From the NCBI RefSeq assembly GCF_900496995.4, contig NC_044012.1, positions 3,782,001 through 3,846,000 on the forward strand: a stretch of 64,000 nucleotides of DNA, written 5' to 3'. Below, piece after piece: positions 1 to 12,904 of the stretch. A program made the translations under genes and the position numbers. Origin of the DNA: Aquila chrysaetos chrysaetos (taxonomy: Eukaryota; Chordata; Aves; Accipitriformes; Accipitridae). How positions within the stretch are numbered: the first letter of the stretch is position 1; every line of letters begins with the position of its first letter. A model generated the notes under the pieces. The model searched no databases. It had not been told where the DNA came from and saw only the letters and a list, made by a program, of their open reading frames with translations.

Positions 1-2040
1 CACACTTAGCAAAAATGTGGGCAGGACAATATTCACCCGATTTGTTTAAGTTCAGGAGGAATGAGGAACCTGTGACTGGTGCACAGCGCTAAAAATACTG
101 TGAACAAAGCAAGCTGAATTTAACCATTTCTGGTTGGCATAAATTTGCTAACTTGCTCTTAAGCATCTGCAATATTGACCGTCAAACTTCTCATTGCATA
201 GTGAACACCTTAAACAGCACTGCCTCTTTTAAATCCATCTGCCTGGCAAAGGAAATTGGTATGTTAGGACTATGTTCCATCAGAAAAAATACTTTGGCAC
301 CCTCAGAAATCAAGGGCCAGCAAAATCAGATTAAGTGTAGCTCTGAGGTCCAAACTGGTTCTCAAGGTCTTTGCACTGCAGTGAGCACTGACTGTAGTTC
401 CTGTGCAAAGCTATCCAGTCTCTCTAGCAGTGTCTGCACAGAAATCAAAGCCAAGAGAAAAAAACTGCATCATGGCCTCTCCTCCTCAGAGAGCTGCAAA
501 TATAACTGGATTTTCAGAACTATGTCCAGAAATAATGGCTAGACTCACATCTCTAATATATACAGGAGAACCAGACATGCCTGTATTTCAAGAAAGCTCA
601 GATCTGGGAAAGAATTTCCCACTTTCAGCCTATATTTAAGTTGCACGTCATTGTATGTGATGTTTCTTTAAAAAATTGTCAGATAACTGCCTTGTCTATA
701 GATCTTTTCTCCCTGCATTAGCATCTGGAGATACACTGTTTGCCAATATGTCATATGGCCAGTATGACTAACACTATTTAGGCTCCCCCAGGGCTGCAGA
801 AATAAGTGATGCACCATCCAGTGGACAAACGTGCTAGCTACACTGCGGTGACAAGTTACTAAACATCAGTTCCGCCAAAATCGACTGCAAAACCTCCACT
901 GAATTAGAAGTTCTCACTGATAAAGTGGGTGTGGGAACTGCTGAAGTATACAACCTCCTGGGTATGACAACACGCAGAGTCCTGTCTAGCTGACAGGGCT
1001 AAAAAACCACAACACAGTACCTAACTTTTTTGTAACTTCTGGGTAACTGTCATCTATCGGCCATCCTGAGATAAAAGCACAAGGAAGGCAATGCGTTTCA
1101 GTTTTCTCAAGGGTTAAGCTCACTATAATCAGCACTGCACCCCTATAAGTACATACCCAAGAAAAAATGCTTTTCTTCATTTCGTTTTTATTCCTGGGTA
1201 AATGACATATTAGTTATATTAAGGGAAAACATGGAGGGAGATGGAAGTTTTAGAAAAAGATCAGCTGTTGTGATTTTGTATCTACAGATGTTCACATACT
1301 TTTATTTGAACAGCAGAGACATTGGCACCGACTAATTTCTTTTAGTATGTAAAACCCAGCTATTGGGAAACAGAGGACTACACACAAAACCCAAGCTTTT
1401 CTAAGTCCCTAGTATTTCAGCACAGAAGCAGAAGGAAATGAAAAAAAAAAAAAAGTAGAAACACACCTAGACACGTGGGCAGCTGTATTTTATTGTACTT
1501 ATCAGCGTACACAACCCCTTATGTGCTTGCTGCCCATGTCCCACTAGATGGTGTTCATGCTACAAGAGAAAAACAGGATGCAGAAGCATGCCCGAGTTAT
1601 CCTGATTTGTTTGTCACCCTTCAGCTTTTTTATCTTTATGTTTTAAATGTATCCTCAGCTCACACACTGCAAGGTTTGCTATTTTGCATCTAATTTTTAA
1701 AGCTACTGGGTATCTATTTTTCCCAACAGGCAGTGGGAAATTCTGAATGAGTCTCATGCAGTAGTATTTCCATCTAAGACAATTTGTCTAACTTCACAGC
1801 TGATGCTGAAGCCTAGGTTGACCAAATTTAGTAAACGGCCACAGAACAGGCTCTTGACTTAGGTGCCAATCACCCTCCTGAGACTCCCTGAAGCAACGAG
1901 GGACTGTAATGAAGCAGCACCATGAAACCGTGTGTAGATGTAAAGCAAAAACCCTTCACGGAAGGACTGGAGTAAACGCCGCTGGATCTGTATTCGGTTA
2001 TCGCAGGTGCAGGTAGACGTGCTGCCGCTGCGACGCTGCT
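1..2040. other. AT-rich flank upstream of the ZDHHC7 promoter
   Basis: I see no exon, RNA gene or recognisable transposon here. The open frames are short, have no homology I recognise and are not bounded by paired splice sites. A run of As lies at about 1441-1454. In human the gene upstream of the ZDHHC7 promoter is divergent (KIAA0513), but nothing here resembles its coding exons. Confidence 0.5.
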
Positions 2041-2415
2041 GGTGAGGAAGACTCGAGCGGGATGGAGGCAGGACTGTCCCTCGGGTGCCTGCTCCCCAGG
2101 GGGACACAGTAACGCGGTGGCTTCGGGCAGGCCGCGGCCCGTAGCCCACCCTCACGGCCCCGGGGCTCTGCCTGGGGAGCGTGAGGCAGAGGCCTCCCCG
2201 TCAGCAGGCCCCGCGCCTTTGCTCTGCGGCCGAGGCGTCACCTCAGAAGCCTACGAGGCCACTTTTGCCCTTGAATCGTCATTCTCCGGAAAATCTGAGA
2301 GAAAAACGTCCAGCCACAGCGGCCGGGGAGGGTGACACACACTGGACATAGGCGACCTCCCGCCCACAGGCCCCTCAGGCCAAGGGTGCTCGGCGCTGCG
2401 CGGCGCCCGGCGCCG

Positions 2416-2427
2416 CACGCATGCGCA
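2416..2427 (+). promoter_or_regulatory. NRF1-type site 1
   Basis: CACGCATGCGCA is a near-palindromic match to the NRF1 element (YGCGCAYGCGCR). It is one of three within 145 bases in the CpG island. Confidence 0.5.
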
Positions 2428-2491
2428 CTGACGGTCCGTCCCCCCCCCGTCCCCGGCCGGACAGTCGGCGCCAAGGACGTCCAGCCTCGGG

Positions 2492-2503
2492 CGCGCATGC
2501 GCG
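2492..2503 (+). promoter_or_regulatory. NRF1-type site 2 (best match)
   Basis: CGCGCATGCGCG is an essentially perfect palindromic NRF1 element, about 270-280 bases upstream of the first-exon donor of ZDHHC7. Confidence 0.6.
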
Positions 2504-2548
2504 CAGCGGACTGCTCCCCCCCCCCCCGCGCCTATTCCTCCGTCCGCG

Positions 2549-2560
2549 GGCGCCTGCGCA
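2549..2560 (+). promoter_or_regulatory. NRF1-type site 3
   Basis: The GCGCCTGCGCA core at 2550-2560 reads as an NRF1 element with one variant half. It is followed within 50 bases by an ETS-type CTTCCGG (2606-2612). Confidence 0.45.
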
Positions 2561-2639
2561 GTGCGCGTTTCCCGGTTTCCGCCTCCTGCGGCGCTGCCCT
2601 TCCCGCTTCCGGGAGTCCTCGGTTCCGCGGAGCGGCCGG

Positions 2640-2774
2640 CGGCGGGCACGGTGGCGGCGGTGAGGGTTCAGCGGCGGGGGGGCTCGGCCCCGGCCCCGGC
2701 TCCGGCTCGCCCCACCGCGCCGCCGGTACGGCGCCAGCCGCAGCTCTGAGGGCAGCGGGGCCGCCGCCGCTGAG
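2640..2774 (+). other. ZDHHC7: ZDHHC7 non-coding exon 1 (5' UTR; left edge approximate)
   Basis: A consensus donor (TGAG|GTAAAT) at 2774/2775 sits inside the CpG island, and the next acceptor in the gene (13165) opens the exon holding the start codon. ZDHHC7 in mammals also begins with a non-coding CpG-island exon. The left boundary is a guess, because the start site cannot be read from sequence alone. Confidence 0.6.
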
Positions 2775-3975
2775 GTAAATCCGCTCCCGTTCCTTCCCCG
2801 GGCCACCTTCTCCTCACCGAGCCGGTTCCCCCCCCCCCTCCCCCCACCACCGGCCCTCCTCAGGGCGCCCGCCGCCGCGGGCCTTCCCTGTTCTCCCGGC
2901 CCTCGCCTCAGGCTCCTCTTTTGGGGCAGATCGGGCGGAGGGGCTGGGCGCCCCGTCGGTCCCCGTCCCCGCTGGTGTTTGGTGCCAGTTCTTAACGGGG
3001 TCTTTCCTAGGGTTTGGCTGTGCTCCTGCCTCTTTTCGGGTTATTTTAAAAAAAAAAAAAAAAAAAAAGATGGAAGTCATCCGTGGAAACAAGTGCGTGG
3101 AAGTGTCCCTGTGCCCCAGCACCGTTGTGTTGTAGAGTCTCAGCTGCCGCCGTGGGAAGCTGGAAGGGAAGGGAACGGCAACCATTTGACACACCGTGCT
3201 TTTCGGTAGTGCCCTGGCACTTGCTCTAGGGAGTTCTGCTGATTTATGTGGTGCTCGTTTTCCTTATTTCCAGGAGGGAAGAACAGCGCTGGCAGGAAGT
3301 GGGAACGCAGATAGTTCACGCTCTGAAAAACGAGAGGGTAGATTCGTACAGCACAGCACGTATGTGATCCGTGCCGTGAAAAAAGGATTGGGAAATCATT
3401 GGCTGTTTTTTGTACTACATATACAGTTGTATGATGGTATCAGGATGCTGAATTACAGTGATGTAACTGTTCGCTGTGCTGAAGACATAATTAGGTTGAA
3501 GTCGCTGTGACTGTTCACATTAACAGACTTAAATTGGATCTTTTGAAGTGGATGCTCTCGGACTTTGGAAATTGACAGATAAAGTAGAGCTGTACTGATT
3601 CGTTAGTAGATGAAACTGATGTAAAATTTTAGTGGTTTTAGATTAGAGTTAAATAGCTGAAAGCTCTTTGTGGCTAAAAGAAATTGATAATATTTTTCAT
3701 CTCTCTAAAACTTGCTTGGTTTTGCTCTAACGTAGTGTATTTTGTATCATGTATATCTGATGGATTTCTTTTTTATGCCTTTTATGAAGACATAGAACTT
3801 TTGAGGAAAGTAAACTGATAGAATTCCGCAGCGGTTGAAAGGCTGAAGATGAAGAATATAGAGGAAATATGAGGCTTTACATGCGTCTGATGTGAGGAAC
3901 CATTGAAACAAAGGCCTTAACACTCCTTTAATCAATATTGAAAATTGCTAGTGAAAATAGTTCAGCTTTGGTCTG

Positions 3976-4558
3976 TGCTCATTTTGGCTGGCCTAGAGTT
4001 AATTAGCTTGTATGGGACTATGGTTTGGATTTGTGCTGAAAACAGTGTTGATAATACAGAGATGGTTTTGTTACTGCTGAGCAGTGCTTACACAGAGCCA
4101 AGGCCTTTTCTGCTTCTCGCCTCACCCCACCAGCGAGTAGACTGGGGGGCACAAGGAGCTGGGAGGCGACACAGCCGGGACAGCTGACCCAAACTGACCC
4201 AAGGGATATCCCAGACCATACGACATCATGCTCAGCATATAAAGCTGGGGGAAGAAGAAGGAAGGGGGGGACGTTCGGAGCGATGGCGTTTGTCTTCCTA
4301 AGTCACCGTTACAGGTGAAGGAGCCCTGCTTTCCTGGAGATGGCTGAACACCTGCCTCCCCATGGGAAGTGGTGAATGAATTCCTTGTTTTGCTTTGCTT
4401 GCGTGCACAGCTTTTGCTTTACCTATTAAACTGTCTTTATCTCAGCCCACAAGTTTTTCTCACTTTTAGTGTTCTGATTCTCTCCCCCATCCCACTGTGA
4501 GGGAGGTGAGTGAGCGGCTGCGTGGTGCTTAGTTGCCGGCTGGGGTTAAACCACGACA
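3976..4558 (+). mobile_element. Solo LTR of an avian endogenous retrovirus, sense to ZDHHC7
   Basis: The element begins TG and ends CA. It contains a TATAAA (4238-4243) and, about 185 bases later, an ATTAAA poly(A) signal (4425-4430), in the order expected for U3-R-U5 on the + strand. The 3' end, with GCCGGCTGGGGTTAAACC, is a sequence type I recognise from abundant avian LTRs. The 5-base flanks are gtctg and gtcta, a target duplication with one mismatch, which supports these ends and a fairly old insertion. No internal viral genes are present, so this is a recombined solo LTR. The family name is not certain. Confidence 0.8.
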
Positions 4559-7500
4559 GTCTATGACATTACTTTTTGGAACCTGGAAGGAAGTCACATG
4601 TGGATATGGATATAATAACTGACAGAAAAATGTGCTTGCCAGCCTGATATCACAGTGCAATCAGTGAATGTGATACCCAAGCTATCTTCAATTGAGTGTG
4701 AGGATATAGCGTATATTGATGAATGCAAAAATTAGAATTGAAAAAGTATCCTCTAAAGTAGAATGTGATTCATCCAGTTGCCGTTGGCAAAGGAGTAAAA
4801 CTTTCAGTTTCCACATAACAATACTGATACTGGTTTAAGCATCTAGCTTTCTGGAGTCTAATCTGAATTTTACTTTATGGCCCTATTCCAAAAGCGCTAA
4901 GATACAAAGCCCAGCCATAGATTGTGTTCATGTCCTTCTCTCAAGTAAAGGTTGTTCTTTAATCTAGAAGTGTTCCGTCCTTCCTGTTGTAGCTCTGAAC
5001 TCTTTGTGTATTGGACAGTGTGTATCTTTGCTGGGCACCAAAGTCTTGTGAAATATGTTTTCTTTGACTTCCACATCTGTGGGGGAAAAAATCTGTTATC
5101 AAAAAGATACCTTGCTGAACACCTCGGATGTTATTTTTGTGCTTATGGAAAAGTGACTTGGTGTCACAAATCTATCGGGTTTATTGCCGATAGCAAAGCT
5201 CTTCAATACTTTCTCTAAATATGTGTTCTGAAGACATGCCTAGTTTTTTTTCTTTCATTTTGCATAACTTGTTTTACCCTGCATTGTCATTGCTGGGTTT
5301 TGAGGATGTTTATAAAGATGCCACTGGCATAAAGACATAAATAATTAGATGACCAGCTTCCTAGTAAGACATCCATAGTTATGCTTAAGTACTTCTTCTA
5401 TATACCCTTTTTCTGAGATTATTTAGAAGAAGCATATCCCTTTTCAAAGCCGCAAAGAAACAATTCCAGTGTTTTTCTATGGTCTGGCACTTGCTGTATA
5501 ATAAGAGACTGGCGTAAGGAGAATCATTACAATAGCTTGAAACTTGACTGTGTTAAATAGGTACTTACTGAAGATTGTCTCTTGAATGTGTTGCCAGGTG
5601 TTTGTGTATAAACAGCATCACATTAGTTATGTGTTTCCACTGTAAATTATCACTGTATGCCTGCAGTAGAGCAGGTATGGGTCAGTACAAAGAAGGGCTA
5701 GAAGGCATAAACAGGAAATTCTTGGGATAAATATGGTACAAAATATATTAAGTTAGAGCAAAAGCAACAAAGATTTAGAGAGATAATGAGCTATGCCACT
5801 GAGGGTCTGGGATAGATTTGGGGATAAGCTGATGATAACACTTTGGGGTTGTATCATGGGTTGCCATCATAAGCTGTTTCAGCTGCTCTTCTTCGGAGTT
5901 ACCTATGTCCCAGATTCTTGAAATTGGGCCTATCTCTTTGTAATTAGAGATAAAAAAAGTTGAGTCTGTCAGGGCTAAACTGGGATTGTAGTTGATGGAC
6001 TGGTTCTTCTGAATACTTGCTACTCCAGCCGTTCTTGCACATTATGGTTGCTGAGAAAGGTCAACCTTGAAGCCCTAGCGAAGGGCTCCTTGTACAGAGT
6101 TAGGCTGTTGCTGGGGCTGAGCTAAGGGGTTTTCAGTGCAGTTACTGGTTGATGTAGTTATTGGAGTAGTTTTATTTGTTTGCTGTGAAGTCATTGAGAG
6201 GTTGAAATGACCCACAGTTTACTTATTAAATGGCTTTGCAGTTTGGATTGCATGTATCTGTAATAAAAAGTAGGTTATTCACCTAAATTAGGCGTGATTA
6301 TGTCTAGACATTATCTGATGGATATTTAGCTGTCTGCAATGAATGGTCCAAACTGCCCATGGAATTGGATGTAGTAGTAGGTGTGCCCATTTAGTTTACT
6401 TAAAATTTTTGCAGGTTTTGAAGTTAATATTTACACTCTAACCTTTTAATGAGGCTACAGTTCTGTGATTTTGATTTGCCACCAATGGTGTGCTTTCTAG
6501 GTGGGATTTCAATCCATTGTATGTAAGTGCTGTGGGATTATTATTCTACTGTGCAGTATCTGTTAGTGTCCCTACAACTATTGACATATCAGTACACAGT
6601 CAGAAATGTTGAAGTAAAGGCATTCTCTTTATTGCGTTGTAACTGAAATATGAGGAATCTTAGGAACTTTCTGTTGTATAGCTTGAAGGAAAAAGTGACC
6701 AAAAAAAGATTTAGGCTTTGACAGCTGATGGATTTTTAGCCTGTATAGAAATTCTTATCTGTATATCTGTTTAAAAAAAAAAAAAATTAGATTTTTTTTT
6801 TATTTCCCCCTACAAAGTTTTTCCTTTCTGCCTCAAAAAAAATAGCGGGGAAAAGGACTGTGCTTAACCGTGAAGTGCCCTTTTTTTTAATTTAATTAAC
6901 AGTGCAGGGGCCTCCTGATACAATAGTTGTATGGTAACATTCGTCTTCCTAATGCCCTTGGTAACCTTCTTCCAGTAAACTTAGAGAAGGGAGATTTGGT
7001 GTTCCTGTGGATCTTCTTTAGCCCAACTGGAAAACTAAAAACATCTTAGGCACAGTCATTTTACAAGACCATCTTTGCAGTGATCATGAGTTTGTAATGT
7101 AGTATCTTCAAAAGTTGTTGGTTTGGGTTTTTTTATTCTAGTAATACATCTGCATTTTGGGCCTACATTTTGTTAACAATGAGGTGCAGGTCAGATGAGA
7201 CATTCTCAACCTGAGAATTTCAAATAACACCTAAGAGTGGAACTGCATTGGGTTAGGTTTAATACAATCACCTGTGCAAACATGACATTTTGCATGAAAC
7301 ATTGAATAATTTAGTGTTATCTTCCAATGCTAGATAAAGATTTTTAAAAGGTCAAAATAAAAGCTGTTGCTTGGCATGTTAGAGGTTGAAGTGTCATTCT
7401 TTGTCCTGGTGGTTTGTACTTCAAGTATACAACAAGGACTCAATGTAAATTTGGTTAGGACAGGCATTGAAGCAAATAAATTAATAGTCTAGAGGAAAGC

Positions 7501-10500
7501 TGTGAGCATCTCAGTGGGGGTGCTTAGCTCTTCATAAAGTTTAAGTGCTTTTCAAACATTGATCTTCTTCCCCTTGAAGGGGACCAAGGTGGGGGGTAAT
7601 GGTGTAGGCAGCTAGAGAAGAGAATGACATACAGGAGCAGGGGAGATGGAAAGGGAGGGGGAAATCACATGAGAATGACTAAATCTATTATTCTTGCAAA
7701 AGCTGAACTATGGTGGCACTTCCACATAAACCAATAACTGATGAGGCTACAATAAACACTGAAATTTTGCACAGAATTGCATCTACAATTAGGGAACTGA
7801 CTGAACAAATAATGTCCCTGTCTGGTCAATAAATTCTCCGTTAACAATTTCAGATGGTTACTCTGCCTTTAATTTTTCCCTTGCAGAGGCTTAGCATGTC
7901 TTCTTCTACTGCTTGTCATCTTCACCTCAGAGAACGGGTGGGTGACATTGCAAATTAATGTGATACACTCAACCTGTCGTCTTTTTGTGTGTTTGTACTT
8001 AGCTTCCACAAAATACCGTGTCAATGACAACTTAATGATTGTGGATTTCACAATATTGTGAAAACTTGTTTAACAAAAGTATAAAAGCTTATTTGTAAAG
8101 CAAAAGTGAAAGCAATCAGTAGCTTCATGCAGTTATATGTGCATAAAAAGCATTTGCATTACCTTTTAGGCTTGCAGTGGAATATATGAGTTTAAATAAC
8201 ACAAGAGGCTTCTCATTTTCAGGGGAAATCTGCATTGGTATAATTCCCCTTGAATTGGGAAAATTTGAAAATGTATACTGAAGAACTCCATCAGTAATGT
8301 TGTATTTTGAGTATTTTTTCTAAGAAGCTAGTTTCAGAAGCTTTCCTTTACAAGTAAGTGGCTTCATATTTTCTGTAGCTGTTAAATGTCAGAATCCTTA
8401 CATTACTGTCAAAATATATTAATTTAAATTAACCTTCCAAATAAAAGAATGAAGCTTCCGTGTCACAAACCTTATTTTAAATACTAGAAAATAAAACAAC
8501 TGAAGAAATAAACCTAGGTACTTCTTTAGCCAACTTTAATCAGACACAAATTTGAAATTCCTACTGCGAGCTAGTCATTTTATCCCGTAATATATAAAAC
8601 AAAGCAAGAAAATTTTCCTTGATCACGTATTGGGGATTTAATTGCCAGACAGATGTTACAGTTGGCAGCAGTAGGACTGAGTGAGAGAACGGCAATGGCA
8701 GTCAATGTTGTTGTGCAGAACAGGGATCCCAACTTAATTTGTGAGGAACCAGCGCAGCAGTGCTTTCTGTGCAGTATGCATGTGATCACTAACTTTACCA
8801 GTCAGAAATTCAGGCCCACACCTCTTCTGTTCTCTTCCCCAAATAGACATCTAACTCAAGGGTTTGTGCTGCAGTCCTGCTCCAAATGCCATGTGGTGAT
8901 TTCCAAAAGTTAACTGCTAAAATTTTCAAGCTTTGAAGTATCTGGTTTTCTAAATAAAAAAAATTTTTCCTCCTCTTCTTTCATTATGAAAAAAGGAAAT
9001 CTTCTACACTTTTAAAACTACTGATGCTCATTTACTTTACAGAATCTGTGTTGGATTTGAGTATTATGTCCTTGTGAAAAGGAAGGAATGTGATTCAAGA
9101 TCGTGGAACATTCATACTGTCAAATCAAGCATGGTTAGAACAGCTTATGCTAGCATTTCAGTCCTTATACTGATTTGTATGTCATAAGTTGTATGGTAAT
9201 TATTTGCCTATGTGGTGGAATTCTAGCAAGGAGAACTTGTTAAGTGTATATTCTCTTTGGCATAGTTGTGGGTCATTTTCTTTTATATACAGATTCTGGA
9301 ATGAGTAGCTTATTAAAATTTATACTAAATTGGCCATAGCTTGGTCTAATAATTAGAGTTAAAACAATTTTTCTTATCTTACAATTCTAAAAATAGTGAT
9401 AGACATGTATACTTGTTATTAATAAAAAACCAAAAACCTTGCTGTAGGCTCTGAAGACAATCAAGTAAGATTATTATTTTTTGCACATTCTTAGTCATAC
9501 AGGAGTGGCAAACAGGAAACAGGAGTAGGTCTTTGGATACATTAGTTTGTAATGCTAAAACCTGCATATCCAACTCATCTTAAAAAGCAATGAACAGGAC
9601 AGATGTAATGTTACTTGAAACACTGGTTAGAGTTTTTTTGTTTGTTCTTTGATAGCTTAGTCTAAAAGGTTTTTTCCTCTTGGTCAGAAGCTTGTTTGCT
9701 GTAAGTACATGCAGTGTATTTCAAAGTACTACTATCTATGTATATTATTTGTGCTTAACATTATTTTCCTGATGAAGCAAGAGTGCTTTACTAATCAGTT
9801 CGTTGATGATGTCTTTTCAGATTACATCAGATATGACTATGTGAATAGCCTAGGATAGCCCAAAGGAAGGACATGATGTCAGAATAACATACAAAACGTT
9901 TGTGAGGTATGTGGGGTTTTTTTCTGTTGCATTAAAAAATTTCTTGGCTGTCTTATACAGTTAAACAAAACGAATACAATAATTTTGTGCCATTTCATTT
10001 GTATGCTAAAGGAGTTGCTTGCAGAATTGATTTACAATTCACATTTGTCATGACATACACAAATACTGAATTTTTATTTTTTTTTTCAGAATCTTGAAGT
10101 CTGTTCTGATTTAAGGTAACTTGTTGATTTGAGCAGCTGAAAACTTGCCTTGATTGAAAAATAATTGTATATTTCTTCTTCTGAGGTATTGCACCTTAAC
10201 TGGAAGGAATTCCAAATTTGTGTTCTATAAGAAGTTTCAGAATTGGGAGGTTGGTTTTGATTCATTGATTCCTCTCAGACACTTCAAAACATCTGTGCAG
10301 CAGGAGGTCTTGAAGGACTAGGGTTTCTAAATAGTCCTTTGGTGGGAAAAAAAACCCAATCCAAACATTTTGTTTGAAAAAATGTTCCAAATGACTTATG
10401 TATTGACTTATTTTAAACAAAAAGAAAAAGGGGGGAGGGGAATACTTAAAAAATGGCAAAGTTAGTACTTTTGCCATTGTGAATTTGGTTGAATTTACCC

Positions 10501-11809
10501 TAAATGTGAATGCACTGTATTTGACTGTTTCTGCAGTACTGCCACTAGATCCAAGCACCAGAGCTGTATTTCAGCTTGTTCTGTTTCACAACCAGAGAAT
10601 GTAGCCCACACTTAACTGTGTCCTATGAGTATCTCAGCTAGCTATTTTAACTGTTGCTCTGGGATCCCTACACTGCAATCTGCATATACTTGTTTTCATT
10701 TTTAGTCTCTTGGATTATTCCTGCCTAGTTCTAGCATTAAGGCTTAAGGATCAGAAAGATTTACTGGGCAGAATATGTTTATCTGATTCCTGGTAGATGG
10801 GACTGAGAGTTTTTTAAAGGGTTTAGAAATACATAGCTTCATCTGAAAACTATCTCAGTGTGAGTCTCTTTACCTGGTAACGGTCACTTTGACCATTTTA
10901 GATTAACAAAGTGATCCTATATTCAAGGTCTTGGGATGTAAATTGAAGTGCCATATTTCCTGCCAGTCATATATGCTACCATTAATAAGGGTAAAAAACA
11001 GAGACTTCTGCGTGGCTGTCATCAATCAATATAAATGCTTTCAAGTTTCTCTCAGACATGGCCTTTAATAGCATGAATCAATACAATTTTTAGAACACAG
11101 TATACTTTTAAAGGAGCAAGCTATTCCTGATGCATAATGTTTCAGCTTTAATTTGTCTCCTGTTTGTTGATAGCACTTCAGTTCTGCCATTCCATATCTT
11201 TGCTTGTTAGGGATGTCTGGAAAATAATTCTGTTTTCATGAAAACTATTAAGGTTTCAAGTCTTGTTTTGGTTCCACATTGGAACAACAACAAAGCCCTA
11301 AAAGAGTTTTCATGAACTTAATTAATTAATGTGTTCTTTGAAAATCTGATTCGTGTAATCCAATGCCATGCTAATTTAACCACTGCTGTTTATTTCCCTT
11401 AAGCTTGGTCTGATCTGAGACCATTTTGTCAGTTATCCAATATATCTTTGTAACAGGTTTGTGGTTTTTTCAACACAATAGCACTTTTGTCAACAAATTT
11501 AGCTGCTTTCTAACTTGCTGTGTTTTTTGTTGTGAACAATGTACTAGAACGGCTTTATTTCCATTCTGTTTCTTCCTTCTGCTCTTCCCTGGGTTGCTGG
11601 AGCAGTGTGAAAAGTCAACAGTCTGGTGCCATAATTTGCTGTTTTCTGAGAGACATGAGCTGTAATTTAATGAAGACTTTGCCATTTTAGTTTGAGATAA
11701 AAGAAAGAAGTTGCATTTTTAACAAAACAGGAAGAATGGTTTATGGGCACAAGAAGATGGAAATGAAACCATTCTAAAATCCCTTTGTCAAGCACTGAAG
11801 TTGCATGAT

Positions 11810-12904
11810 TGTGGTGGGTTGACCCTGGCTGGATGCCAGGTACCCACCAAAGCCACTCTATCGCTCTCCCCACCATCAGCTGAACAGGGGAGAGAAAATA
11901 TAGCGAAAGGCTCGTGGGCCAAGATAAGGGCAGGGAGAGATCACTCACCAATTACTGTCATGGGCAAAATGGACTTGACTTGGGGAAATTAGTTTAACTT
12001 ATTACCAATCAAATCAGAGTAGAATTACAAGAAATAAAAACCAAATCTTACAACACCTTCCCCCCACCCCTCCCTTCTTCCCGGGCTTAACTTTACTCCC
12101 AATTTTCTCTACCTTCTCCCCCTGCAGAGGGACAGGGAATGGGGGTTGCAGTCAGCTCATCACACCTTGTCTCTGCTGCTCCTTCCTTCTCCGGGAGGGG
12201 AGGACTCCTCACACTCTTCCTCTGCTCCAGCATGGGGTCCCTCCCACAGGAGACAGTCCTCCACGAACTTCTCCAGCATGGGTCCCTTCCACGGGCTGCA
12301 GTCCTTCAGGCACAGACTGCTCCAGCGTGGGTCCCCTGCGGGGTCACAAGTCCTGCCAGCAAACTTGTTCCAGTGTGGGCTCCTCTCTCCACAGATCCGC
12401 AGGTCCTGCCAGGAGCCTGCTCCAGTGCAGGCTTCCCACGGGGTCACAGCCTCCTTCAGGCATCCCCCTGCTCTGGCGTGGGGTCCTCCACGGGCTGCAG
12501 GTGGAGATCTGCTCCACCGTGGACCTCCCTGGGCTGCAGGGGGACAGCCTGCCTCACCAGGGTCTTCCCCACGGGCTGCAGGGGAATCTCTGCTCCGGCG
12601 CCTGGAGCATCTCCTCCCCTCCTTCTGCACTGACCTGGGGGTCTGCAGGGCTGTTTCTCTTACATGTTCTCACTCCTCTCTGCCTGCAGTTGCACAGCAA
12701 CTTTTCCTCCTCCTTAAATCTGTTCTCCCAGAGGCACTACCACCGTCGCTGATGGGCTCGGCCTTGGCCAGCGGCAGGTCTGTCTTGGAGCCGGCTGGCA
12801 TTGGCTCTGTTGGATATAGGGGAAGCTTCTAGCAGCTTCTCACAGAAGCCACCCCTGTAGCCCCCCCCCCCGCTACCAAGATCTTGCCACGCAAACCCAA
12901 TACA
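11810..12904 (-). mobile_element. Long solo LTR of an avian endogenous retrovirus, antisense to ZDHHC7
   Basis: On the + strand it begins TGTGGTGGGTTGACCC and ends CCAATACA. Both ends are TG..CA, and the flanks atgat/gtgat form a 5-base duplication with one mismatch. Read on the - strand it has a TATA-like ATTTAAG stretch, then the tandem array, then an AATAAG/TTAAAC poly(A)-like region, so I orient it on -. It resembles a common family of long avian LTRs. The long open frames on both strands in 12.14-12.83 kb are products of the array, not genes. No internal viral genes remain. It lies within ZDHHC7 intron 1, 261 bases before the first coding exon. Confidence 0.75.
12229..12620. repeat. Minisatellite-like tandem array inside the LTR (about 50-base unit)
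   Basis: Units beginning CTCCAGYRTGGG and containing CCACGGGCTGCAG recur roughly every 40-55 bases, about eight diverged copies. The array is GC-rich and has few stop codons, which explains overlapping spurious reading frames on both strands. Confidence 0.7.

Larger units (their letters stand above)
2040..2960 (+). promoter_or_regulatory. ZDHHC7: CpG-island promoter of ZDHHC7
   Basis: This is an abrupt GC-rich, CpG-dense block in otherwise AT-rich sequence, and the only strong CpG island in the window. It surrounds a non-coding first exon that ends in a good donor at 2774/2775. There is no TATA box at a useful position. Three NRF1-type palindromic sites and an ETS-type CTTCCGG (2606-2612) lie just upstream of the likely start region, which is the usual layout of a broadly expressed housekeeping promoter. 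The transcription start is not visible exactly; I place it between about 2560 and 2680. Long open frames on both strands here are by-products of the high GC content. The island may also drive a divergent transcript, but I see no exon for one. Confidence 0.8.

Noticed and set aside
2042-2806. Several open frames on both strands of the CpG island
   Set aside because: The Arg/Pro/Gly/Ala-rich translations are typical of stop-poor GC sequence. The interval is a promoter and 5' UTR.
12139-12832. Open frames of 141-228 codons on the + strand and 156 on the - strand
   Set aside because: They lie wholly in the GC-rich tandem array of an LTR, overlap in several frames and show repeat-derived, not protein-like, composition.
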